Assembly: GCA_950295325.1 (NCBI GenBank)
Contig: OX485806.1
Span: 45,751,169-45,815,168, forward strand
DNA length: 64,000 nucleotides
Source of the DNA: Polytrichum commune
Taxonomy: Eukaryota > Streptophyta > Polytrichopsida > Polytrichales > Polytrichaceae
Reading direction: 5' to 3'
Positions 24,229 through 34,122 of the stretch are shown here, piece after piece (within the stretch, counting starts at the first letter, position 1; each line of letters starts with the position of its first letter). The notes beneath the pieces were generated by a model. The model was given only the letters and a program-made list of their open reading frames with translations. It had not been told where the DNA came from and made no database searches. A program made the translations under genes and the position numbers.

Positions 24229-25440
24229 GAAAAACGATTTTGCTCCACGAAAGATTGAGTTCTTGGGTTATGTGGTGACAAATGAAGTGGGTGGACGAAC
24301 ATGAAGAATGTCAAGGCAATCCAAAAGGAGAATTTGCCCTTCATTCAAAAATGGCTTAGGCCATTTGTTGGCCTAGCCAACTACTACCACTTTTCTCATT
24401 CGAGATTTTTCTATGATTGCTAGGACCTTACTCAACTTGTTGAAAAATAAGAATAAAAATGGCTATCCCAAGAATGGGATGAGCCTTGTCACCAAGCCTT
24501 TGGGGAGCTCAAGAACAAGTTCTCTTCATAAGATGTGGTCAAGTTCTCGGGTTTTCACAAGCATTTTGAGGTGCATAAGAAGGCACAGGACTTTACCATT
24601 GGCGGATGTTGATCCAAGATAGATGATCATTGCATATGAGAGCATTAGGCTCAATGGTTGTGGAACCTTGTCCGGCTTGTGGGAGAACTGGCTATCCCAA
24701 GAGTGGAATGAGCCTTGCCACCAAGTCTTTGAGGAGCTTAAGAGCAAGTTCTCTTCGCCGCCCGTGCTCAAGTTCGCGGAGTTTGACAAACCTTTTGAGG
24801 TGCATCGGGGGCGAGTGACTTTACCATTGGCGGATGTTGATGCAAGATGGATGCCCATTACATATGAGAGCATGAAGCTCGATGATTGGCCGACCTTGTC
24901 CGACTTGTAAAAGAAATGGCTATCCCAAGAGTGGGATGAGCATTGTCACCAAGTCTATGGGGAGCTTAAGACCAAGTTCTCTTCGCCGCCCGTGCTCAAG
25001 TTCGTGGAGTTTGACAAACCTTTTGAGGTGCATACGGGGGTGAGTGACTTGGCCAATGGCGGATTGTTGATGTAAGATGGATGGCCATTGCATATGGGAG
25101 CATGAAGCTCGATGGTTGTCAAAGAAGACAACCAACTCATGACAAATAACTTCTTTGCCGTAGTGTATTGCTTGAAGAAGTGGCGACACTATTTGGGGTC
25201 ACACAAAGGAAAGGTCTACACGGACAATGTGTCCTAAAAGTATTTTGATATACAAGCGCAAGTGAGCGCCAAGTCATTGCGGTGGCATGATAGTTTGGCA
25301 CTTATGAAGGTGGATTTGATCCACAAACCGGACCGTGGAAATGTGGTGCCGGATGCGCTAAGTAGACCGGAAGAGTTTCAAGCAATGAGAACCATCCAAA
25401 CCTTGTGGCTAATGTGTGTCGGCGAAGGAAACTTGTAATG
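24229..25440 (+). pseudogene. Gypsy B RT thumb and triplicated RNase H start, RT palm deleted
   Basis: At about 24,228 the sequence passes directly from the pre-RT linker to the RT thumb (WLRPFVGLANYYHF near 24,350), so the RT fingers and palm with the catalytic Asp pair are gone. Three tandem ~228-bp copies of the RT-RNase H connection follow, starting with GGCTATCCCAAGA at 24,461, 24,690 and 24,918. The third copy leads into RNase H sequence: VYCLKKWRHYLGSHKGK, YTDNVS, KSLRWHDSLALMKVDLIHK and VVPDALSRPEEF (to about 25,383). Several in-frame stops are present. The first RNase H catalytic Asp is lost in the third copy, where TDASD reads as TGVSD. Confidence 0.75.
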
Positions 25441-26056
25441 CAAGATACGGGAGGGGTAAATTAACTACCCCAAGGCACAAAATCTTTTAGGTGAGCTTTG
25501 CAAGAGCAAGGTGCTCAAAGAGGTTAAGTTAGTGGACGGATTGTTCAAGTGTAAGCAAAGTCGGGTGTATGTGCCACAAAGCAAGTTGAGGCTATCGGTT
25601 TTGAAGGAGGAATTTGATAGTCCTATTGTGGGCCATAAAGGAGAAACAAAAAGCCGCCATAGAATGGTGTGATGGAGGTATCATTAGCGGTGCACAAAGA
25701 AGGATATAGCCCACTTTGTGGAGGCTTGGATGAAGTGCCAATTGAACCAAGCCTCTTACCAAAAGCAAGGCGGTTTCTTGCAACCGTTGCCTATCCCGCC
25801 GGGCCCATGACATGGTATGTGCATGGATTTGATCACAAGTTTGCCAAGGGCACATGGGTATGATGCCATCTTGTTGATGATAGAGCGGTTTGCTAAGTTG
25901 CCACACATGGTGCCGATTGTGGGAACCGCGACCCTGTTGGAGACCGCATAGTCTTTTCTCAAAAGATGGTTGAGGCACCACGGGTTGCCAAGAGTGATTG
26001 TGTCGGATCAACATCCAAAGTTCACAAGTGCATTTTCAATGCATTTCTCTAAGGAG
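25441..26056 (+). pseudogene. Gypsy B integrase, 5' part
   Basis: Readable pieces are VKLVDGLFKCKQSRVYVP, LRLSVLKEEFDSPIVGHKG (start of the HHCC module) and, after a broken stretch, IERFAKLPHMVPIVGTA, LKRWLRHHGLPRVIVSDQ and FTSAFSMHFSKEVG. The second catalytic Asp (VSDQ) is present. The CC half of the zinc module and the first catalytic region are scrambled. The coding sequence is cut at the KEVG codons by the LTR-A insertion and resumes at 28,908. Confidence 0.8.
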
Positions 26057-26061
26057 GTCGG

Positions 26062-28902
26062 TGTGAACCCTTTGAGTGGTCCACCACTCTGCGGGATCAC
26101 TTTTAGTTAGAATGTTAGCATTAAAAGTTAGAATTGATAGGGAATTTAGGAAAAAATTAGTTCATTTAGCATTTAGCCTAGAAGAAGGAAGGTCAAAATG
26201 AAACTAAGTAGTGCTAGAAGATAGCAAAGTAGAAAAAAATATGCTAGCTAGTAAAAACAACTAGCTAAGCAAATATTAGTAGATGCTAGCTATTAAGCAA
26301 ATATTAGTAGATGCTAGCTAAGCAAGTGTTAGTTTATTAGTTAGTGTGAGGCACACAAGGCTATTAGAGGTGGTTTAGGTAAGAAGATAAAATCGGCGTG
26401 AAGAATTTTGAAGACAAAAAAGAAAGAAAGCAAGGGGGATACTTGCCCACTTGCCCCCTTGCCAACTCGATGGCGGAAAAATTAGAAAGATTTCTAAAGG
26501 TTTTTTGTCGGAGCCACCTCGGCGAGAGGGTGGCAACCTCAACCGGGAAAACCCCCGAGCCAAAATTTCGGGAAAGGGTTTGAAAAATGGATCCGGTGGA
26601 GGAGGGGTCCAACCCTTTTGTGAGAGGGTTTAAAAACCCCTCCTTCCACCTTGTAGCTCTCTCTCTTTCTCTAGTTTTTGGGCGAAGCCCTGCTTCAATG
26701 TAGTTAGGAAAAAATCCTTTAGCATGTATTCTCAATGGTCTAAAAGAAAGGCTTGAGAACCTCCTCTACTCTCTCTCTCCTAGTTAGGTTGTGTGTTTAT
26801 TAACACACCAACAAAATTATTCCTTCTTTTGTAGAGGTAGGTTGGATGGTAGAGTTTTGAGTAGAGGCATTATAGACCTCATCTGCCAATGCCCTGAAGG
26901 CTTAGTTCAAAAGCTAGAACAAGATACTTATCATTTTTCTCTTAGAGAGATTTCATATAGCTATCCATAGCCGTTTCCCATTTGTGATTTGGTTGAGATG
27001 AAAATTAGTTATGGATTTTCAAAGATGGAGTAGAAAAACTGGGTGGTCTTGTGGGTAGCGGCTGCTGGATCAGACCTGCGAGCCCAATAGGAATTTTAAT
27101 TCCAAGAAATTATATTTTTCCCAAGTAGAACTTTTGTGTAGCTTTCCAAAATGGCTTAGAACATTTGATTTGAGCATGATTTGAATTAGATATGAATTGT
27201 GCAAGATGGGACACATAGTTTGAGAACTTTTGGTTGACTGCTGCATTACAGAGGACCTGCTGGGTTCACTTCGGCTTACCTTTCTAATCACATATTTTTA
27301 TCAAATACATCTTTTTAATATCTCTCCAGGGTCATATAGAACGTTTGATTTGACTAAGATTTGAATTAGATATGAATTGTTGAAGGCGAGATACATAGTT
27401 TAAGCCTTCTTGATTGACTGCTGTGTTACAAGGAGTCCGCTGAATTTCTATTAGCTTAACCTGCTGATGTCATAATTTTTCTAGTTAGAGCTTGTTCATA
27501 GCTTTCCAATGGTATAAGGAAAGCCTAGATCCAAGTAGTAAGGAATGTGCTATGAATTTTTGAAGTTAGAAGGTAGATAGGTGGGTTGGAAGGGTCGGTT
27601 GAATCGACCTCACACTTCCAACCCTCATAACTTTTGCATTTCTTATCCGATTAGAGTGATTTTTAGATCATTGGAAAGATAATTTGGTGCACTAAGTATA
27701 AATATTATTCTTAGGATTAAATTACAGGGCAGAATAACACTTTATATTTTAATTGTTAACTAAGGTACGCTTACTACCAAACTAGTTACAAAGAAGGAGG
27801 CAAGGTCGACACTCGGAAAGTGGAGCAAGGAAGGAGGTAGCGGCTCGGCCTACATCAAGTCCAAATCAACCGAGGAAAATTGAGGTAAATTAACTAACCT
27901 TAAGCCTTCCATTTAGGATTGGAGGGAGCACGGCTAAGGTACGCATTTCTAAACCCACTCACCTATCTCGTAAGGTCAAGTGGCTTGACCACTTGACCGC
28001 CAAGGGAGTACCCAATTCCATTGTTTTCGGGGCCCTTGGTATGTTTTGTGGTAGTAGCTTCATTTATTAGCAAGTTCCGTGTGTGGTAAGTCGGATTAAT
28101 CACCGACACGACCACTCTGAATGTTGTTGGTGGAAAGGTGGGGTTAATGACCCGCGAATCCACTATTATGTTGTTGGCCCCATAGATTGGGAGTAATGGC
28201 CCCAATTTATGAAGATTGCGCAACAGGTTGAACCTACAGGTCGCCCGTCACCCTGGTCCCATTGAGTTGCATTTCGTGGTCTATCCAGTGTAAACACATT
28301 TAACAATCAAAACATACAAAATAAATCGTAAACCCTTGTTTGCAAGAGACCCGAGGTAAGGGGTGATGCCTAATATGTTAATGTAGTAAGTTAGGACGTG
28401 CAAACAAAAGTAAGTAATTAAGAAGGAATTTGTGTGAAGGGTGGGACTTAGGCCAAGTTCCCCCGCTTAGAAAACTAAATAGAACTAAATAAAGAAATAG
28501 GAAGAATTGAATGGTCCATCAACTTGTCGTTATTCCGTTCGTTGAGTTAGGGTGGTATGAGTCACACCCGGTTGGGTGTATCAGAACCATCCCAATTCAC
28601 AAATTAGGATTGCCTTGGTTTCAAGGCTGGTGCGTCTGCGCGTAGAATAGGTTGTAGGTTAAGGTTAGAACTAGATATGAAATTGGTTAGTGGAGTTTAA
28701 AGCCACACTAGTAAAAAACTAAGGCCTAACCTCCGGAGGTACTACGACGCATATTTAATCTCCCTTAAAAATCTAACTACTCACGTTATACACCTATCAT
28801 CCGGGTTCGGCTTGGGCGCCTGCAAATGCAGGCCACCTTCACCGAAGGGCTTGTGTGATACTTTTAGGCTCCCTCGAAAGGGGGTGGCCCAAAAGTACCA
28901 CA
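26062..28902 (+). mobile_element. Solo LTR, family A (left arm), inserted in gypsy B integrase
   Basis: This 2,841-bp LTR starts TGTGAACCC and ends GTACCACA, with a perfect 5-bp target duplication GTCGG (26,057-26,061 and 28,903-28,907). It lies inside the integrase frame of gypsy B; removing it and one TSD rejoins the two integrase pieces in the expected order. Near its left end it has a short hairpin (GAGTGGT-CC-ACCACTC). From its first base to 28,804 it is the inverted, almost identical counterpart of 41,140-43,882. The open frames inside (26,364-26,735 -, 27,963-28,223 -, and others) are LTR sequence and match no protein. Orientation is arbitrary. Confidence 0.9.
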
Positions 28903-28907
28903 GTCGG

Positions 28908-29376
28908 AATGAAACTAAGGTTTAGCACAACCTTGCATTCCCAAATGGATAGGAAAGCGGAGCGTGTGAATGGAGTCTTGAAGCAATACTTGAGGAACTT
29001 GGTGGGGGCGGACCAAGGAGATTGGGCGGACTAGGTGGGTCGAGCGGAGTGTAATTGCAATGTAGCCACGCACTTGGCTACCAAGGGGTGGTCTTTCATG
29101 GTGGCTTATGGAGTGGATGCGCTCCAACCTACTAACCTAGCTCTTGAGGGGCACATTCAACATTAAAGTTCAACCAAGATGGTGAGGACTTGGCCAAGGA
29201 GCAAAAACAAGTCTTGGACATGACCAAGTTGTTGGTGGAGAAAGGCCGAAGGTGCTACGGAGTGCAAGTCAATGCCGGAAGATGCGAAGTGGAGAATGAG
29301 GTGGGCCAAAAAGGTGTTGTTGAATGTGTACAACTTCACCTTGCCCGAAGGCCTCATTCCAAAGTTCATGTCCTAA
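28908..29376 (+). pseudogene. Gypsy B integrase, 3' part
   Basis: Directly after the second GTCGG the plus strand reads MKLRFSTTLH and then, with a frame change, QMDRKAERVNGVLKQYLRN and LVGADQGDWAD. This is the block around the third catalytic acidic residue (Glu in ERVN) and the helix after it. CNVATHLATKGWSFMVAYG follows, the conserved stretch after the core. Stops and frameshifts continue to 29,376. Confidence 0.85.
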
Positions 29377-29756
29377 ATGGGAACTCCGTTTTCCATTGAG
29401 GAACAAGTGTTCAAGGATATGCATAAGTTGGAATTACCGCCCGAGATCAAAGTGCATCCGACATTTCATGTCTCATTACTAAAGCCATTTAAGGACAACA
29501 CCTTGTGGCCCGATCATAAGCAAGTTATTAGGCCACCTCCCGACCTTGTGGACGTCTTTGGAACATGAGGTAAGAGGGCATCCTCAAGTGTAGGAAGCCC
29601 AAGTGAAAAGAAAAGAGAAATTATCAAAGGAGTACTTGGTGAAATGGTGAGGATACCATGAGAAAGAAACTGCTTGGGTAGCGGCAAGAGACATTATGAA
29701 CGGCAAGAAATTCGTAAAACACTTTGAAGAAATTAAGGCTAGACATTCCAATAAAA
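29377..29756 (+). pseudogene. Gypsy B integrase tail and chromodomain
   Basis: The frame at 29,377-29,568 has HKLELPPEIKVHPTFHVSLL and KPFKDNTLWPDHKQ, the conserved block that precedes the chromodomain. In the shifted frame from about 29,535 to 29,750 the chromodomain itself is readable: LEHEVRGHPQV, KLSKEYLVKW, GYHEKETAWVAARDI and MNGKKFVKHFEEI. A stop sits where the W-x-G-Y motif should be continuous. The aromatic residues of the reader cage appear partly retained. Confidence 0.85.
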
Positions 29757-30586
29757 AGAAGTGTGGGCATTGATGAGGACATCAATCTCCTTTAGTGGGG
29801 TAGAGACACTAGTAGCACACTTAGCTTCGAGGCTAATTGCTCCACAACATGTACTTGTTCTTTGGCTTAAGGCAATAAAGTTCAACTTTAGTGGTGCAAA
29901 GAGAAAAGTATGAGATGAGGTCCTAGTCTTGTACTTGTGTTTGGTTAGTGGAAGAGGGGGAATAGACATGCCAAACTTGGTTGGGTAAGCCGAGTAATTG
30001 GGGGCCATGGCTTGGAAGGGCCTTGGATAAAACCAAGAAACTTCTTAGCCGTGGGCTTGTCCGGGCGGGGGCAAGGTGATGGCGCGTGCTCATAAAAATG
30101 CTACCCGCGAGCTAACAAGAGTTGGCGCATGGGAGTAATGAACCCCTGTCTCGAAAGAGCAAAGTGGGAACCGAGTCAGGCGGGACTTGGCATCACCCCT
30201 GTGCGATCGAGGCGTGGCTTAACAATGGAAAGCCATCTCGGAGTTGTAACCGAGACAACTTAGTGGAAGTGTTGAGGTCTTCCCTAGATGTGTCATGTTA
30301 GGCTAGTGGAGCCTAACGGGGGAGGCCCCAAAGGAGGGGCAACCCAAGTGAGTCCCAAAATAGGTGGGTGAAGCGTAGGTTAGGTCCTTGGAGGAGAGAT
30401 CCAAGGTCGCTAATGGACCACCTAGGAACGACACCTTAGGAACTATGCCAAATTTGAAGATGCATTGTGGGGGTCACGCCCTAAGGTAAACACAATGCCG
30501 CACCATAGAGGATGGCAACTTGAGAATTGGTGTGCCGACTACGAGTATAGTTGATGAGGGCATCGACTTCATTTGGTGGGGGTGAG
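29757..30586 (+). other. Gypsy B 3' untranslated region and polypurine tract
   Basis: This is noncoding sequence between the chromodomain and the 3' LTR. It ends in GGTGGGGGTGAG (about 30,575-30,586), a purine-rich tract immediately before the LTR's TGTCGCGC, as expected for plus-strand priming. A similar GATGAGG-CATC block ending in GTGGGGTAGAG occurs at 29,772-29,810, so the tract may have been duplicated. Confidence 0.7.
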
Positions 30587-31548
30587 TGTCGCGCACCTCT
30601 TCATGAGGAGTGCCCGGAACACCATGGGCACAAGGGGGACCCGGAGTGACACCCGGGACTTGTGGCGCCGTTGGTGAGAGGGCCCAAGTGATCCTAGTGT
30701 GGGAGAGGGCCCCGGGCGTTGGGAACACCTCCCACCCACGGAGACTAGGAGGCATGAGGGTAAGGCCATGAGTTGTGCGTAGCTCTTGGCGTGTTGATTC
30801 TAGAATGCTCATGAACACCTCAATTGGAGGTGTGAGCTAGGAGTTATGGCCATTTGAGTGGGGCGCTGTCCCGGGACAGCGCCCTGGTACAGCAGTGCCT
30901 GGGAGTGATTCCCGGGGCTGCCAATGTTCAAACAGGCATAACTTGGTCAATACTTGCCTGAATGGGGCAAGTGAGGAGTCCATCGGCATCTACCTGAAGC
31001 GTACTTGAAGATGGAGTGGTTTTTTTTGTTAGCATCAGACTTCATGCAAGGAAGTTATGATGGTCTAAAGCTGCTAGGGGCTTCTAGGAGGGAAAATGTC
31101 TACTTGGCCCCAACTCTTGGTAGAGAGACAAGAGGTTGGTTGACGGTGGGGTAGGGGCCCCGCGTAGAGTCCTAGAGGCTTATATGGGTGAGGTGGTGTG
31201 GCCTCGCCCACCCGAGGCCGAACGGCATGGCCTACATGGGCTTTGGCCCAATGTGAGGCCATAGTTGCCTAGTATGGTTCGGGCTGTTGTAGTGTTGCTC
31301 CGGCAATGCGATGATCAACATGGGATTGGACTTCCATGGATGGAAGTCCACATTGGGGAAATGGGTTACCGATTAAGGGGTGAGTCCCGAAAGTAAAGTA
31401 GGAGGGTTGGTTCCCTCCTATGAACTATAGGTCCGGGTGAGGAGGAGCTAACCATAAGCATGGCGGAATGGGAAGGGTTAGCACTCGTAACCTTTGCTAG
31501 ACACAAAAATTGGCAAGATTGTTAAGGGGGCTGGCAAGGGTTGCGACA
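30587..31548 (+). mobile_element. 3' LTR of gypsy element B (copy B3)
   Basis: The 962-bp LTR starts TGTCGCGCACC and ends GGGTTGCGACA, followed by the target duplication TAGTC. It is about 11 bp shorter than the 5' LTR, mainly through loss of a CCCAGCAGCTAA segment near 31,088. Confidence 0.92.
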
Positions 31549-31553
31549 TAGTC

Positions 31554-31919
31554 AGGTTGCCATGAGATATTTCCAACCAAGGGTTGGGTCGAATAACCAA
31601 CAGCAGGGTTCTAGGAATCCCACAACAGATTTTCCTTCCGGACCCAAGTTTGATTCTAGAGTGAAGTTTTCTTTGTGTATCTAGTATGTGCAAATTCGGG
31701 GCGCGGGGAGGATCCCCACATCAGATTCATGTGTGAAGTTTTGTTTGTGTATGTAGCATGTGCAAGTTTGCTGTATGTATGAAGTGTTTGTTTATATATA
31801 TGTTTTGATTCATGTGTGAAGTTTTTGTTTGTATATATGTTATTTGAAAATATAAGTTTTTTGGATATGACATGTCACGTAGACACCCTCTCGGTTCCGA
31901 GAGGGTGCTGAACTGGTAG
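31554..31919 (+). repeat. Satellite array, segment after gypsy B
   Basis: This continues the 20.5-21.7 kb array: it resumes with AGGTTGCCATGAGATATTTCC exactly where the left part broke. It shifts toward shorter units with TTTTTGTTTGTATATATGTT and one CACCCTCTCGG-TT-CCGAGAGGGTG palindrome near 31,883-31,906. It ends at the next LTR-B insertion (TSD GGTAG). Confidence 0.85.
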
Positions 31920-32892
31920 TGTCGCGCACCTCTCCATGAGGAGTGCCCGAAACACCGTGGGCAGAAGGGGGACCCCGGAGTGACACCCGGGACTTGTGGC
32001 GCCGTTGGTGAGAGGGCCCAAGTGATCCTAGTGTGGGCGAGGGCCTCGGGCGTTGGGAACGCCTCCCACCCACGGAGACTAGGATGCACGAGGGTAAAGC
32101 CATCAGCTATGTGTAGCTTATGGCGTGGTGATTCTAGAATGCTCAAGATCACCTCAATCAGAGGTGTGAGCTAAGAGTTATGGCAATTTGAGTGGGGCGC
32201 TGTCCCGGGACAGCGCCTTGGTACAGCAGTGCCTGGGAGTGATTCCCGGGACTGCCAAGCTTCAAACAGGCATAACTTCCTCAATAATTTCCCAAATGGG
32301 GCAATTGAGGAGTCCATCAACATCTACGTGAAGCGTAGATGAAGATAGAGAGGTTGATTGTTGGCATCAGACATCATACAAGGAAGTTATGATGGTCTGA
32401 AGCTGCTGGGGGCTTCTAGGCCCAGCGGCTAAAGGAAAGTGTCCACTTGGCCCCAACTCTTTGTAGAGAGACAAGAGGTTCCTTGACGGTGGGGTAGTGG
32501 CCCCGTGTACAGTCCTAGAGGCTTATATGGGTGAGGCGGTGTGGCCTCACCCACCCGAGGCCGAACGGCACGGCCTCCATGGGCTTTGGCCCAATGTGAG
32601 GCTATAGTTGCCTAGTATGGTTCGGGTTGTTGTAGTGTTGCTCCGGCAACGCAATGATCAACATGGGATTGGGCTTCCATGGATGGAAGTCCACATCTAA
32701 GAATGGGTTACCGATTAAGGGGGTGAGTCCCGAAAGCAAAGTAGGAGGGTTGGTTCCCTCTTATGAACTATAAGGTCCGGGGTAGGAGGAGCTAACCATT
32801 AGCATGGCGGTATGCGAAGGGTTAGCGCTCGTAACCTTTGCTAGAAACAAAAATTGGCAAGATGGTCAAGGGGGCTAGCAAGGGTTGCGACA
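31920..32892 (+). mobile_element. Solo LTR, family B (copy B4)
   Basis: The 973-bp LTR runs TGTCGCGCACC to GGGTTGCGACA, flanked by GGTAG (31,915-31,919 and 32,893-32,897). It is inserted into the satellite array. There are no internal genes. Confidence 0.92.
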
Positions 32893-34122
32893 GGTAGGAA
32901 CCCCACACCAGAATTTGCTTTTGACCCAGGTTTGATTCATGTGTGAAGTTATGTTTGTGTATCTAGCATGTGCAAGTACGAGGTTCGGGTAGGTTTCCCA
33001 CATCAGATTTTGCTTTGTGACCTAGGCTTGTTGTATGTGTGAAGTTTTTGTTTGTATATATGTTATTTGAAAATATAAGTTATTTGGATATGACATGTCA
33101 CGTAGACACCCTTTCGGTTCCGAGAGGGTGCTGGACTTGTACGAACCCCACACCAAATTTTGTTTTTGACCTAGGTTTGATTTGTGTATGAAGTTTTTGT
33201 TTGTATATATGTTATTTGAAAATATAAGTTTTTGGATACGACATGTCACGTAGACACCCTCTCGGAATCGAGAGGATGTTGGACTGGTAGGAACCCCACA
33301 CCAGAATTTTCTTTTGACCCAGGTTTGATTCATGTGTTAAGTTATGTTTGTGTATCTAGCATGTGCAAGTACGAGGTTCGGGTAGGCTCAAAACATTACA
33401 TTTTGCTTTGGAACCTAGGTTTCTTGTATGTGTGAAGTTTTTGTTTGTATATATGTTATTTGAAAATATAAGTTTTTTGGGTATGACACGTCACGTAAAC
33501 ACCGTCTCGGTTCCAAGAGGGTGCTGGACTTGTAGGAAGCCCACAACATATTTTACTTTTGACCCAGGTTTGATTTATGTATGAAGTTTTTGTTTGTATA
33601 TATGTTATTTGAAAATACAAGTTTTTTGGATATGACATGTCACGTAGACACCCTCTCGGTTCCGAAAGGGTGCTGGACTTGTACGAACCCCACACCAAAA
33701 TTTGTTTTTCACCTAGGTTTGCTTCATGTATGAAGTTTTTGTTTGTATATATGTTATTTGAAAATGTAAGTTTTTTGGAAATGACATGTCACTTACACAT
33801 CCTCTCGGTTCCGAGAGGGTGCTGGACTTGTACGAACCCCACACCAGAATTTGTTTTTCACCTAGGTTTGCTTCATGTATGAAGTTTTTGTTTGTATATA
33901 TGTTATTTGAAAATATAAGTTTTTTGGAAATGACATGCCACTTGCACACCCTCTCGGTTTCGAGAGGGTGCTGGACTTGTAGGAACCCCACACCAGATTT
34001 TGCTTTTGACCAAAGTTTGATTTATGTATGAAGTTTTTGTTTGTATATATGTTATTTGAGAATATAATTTTTTGGATATGACATGTCACTTAGACACCCT
34101 CTCGGTTCCGAGAGGGTGCTGG
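32893..34122 (+). repeat. Satellite array, ~150-bp units with palindrome
   Basis: About seven units of roughly 145-155 bp. Each has AACCCCACACCAGA, TTTTGACCTAGGTTTGATT, GAAGTTTTTGTTTGTATATA, TGTTATTTGAAAATATAAG and the palindrome CACCCTCTCGG-TT-CCGAGAGGGTG (near 33,110, 33,255, 33,502, 33,650, 33,801, 33,949 and 34,097). The repeated open frames here are unit shadows. Confidence 0.9.

Larger units (their letters stand above)
21700..31548 (+). mobile_element. Gypsy element B, full-length with two LTRs, heavily decayed
   Basis: The element has a 5' LTR (21,700-22,672), a primer binding site, gag, protease, partial RT/RNase H, integrase, a chromodomain, a polypurine tract and a 3' LTR (30,587-31,548). 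A perfect 5-bp target duplication TAGTC flanks it (21,695-21,699 and 31,549-31,553). Subtracting the nested 2.85-kb LTR-A insertion and its TSD copy gives about 7.0 kb. Gene order and chromodomain place it in the chromovirus branch of Ty3/gypsy. The two LTRs have diverged by scattered substitutions and one short deletion in the 3' LTR (near 31,088), and every coding region carries stops, so it is an old, dead copy. Confidence 0.92.

Noticed and set aside
33022-34089. Series of similar 60-100 residue ORFs on both strands
   Set aside because: They repeat with the satellite period on both strands and reflect the tandem units, not genes.
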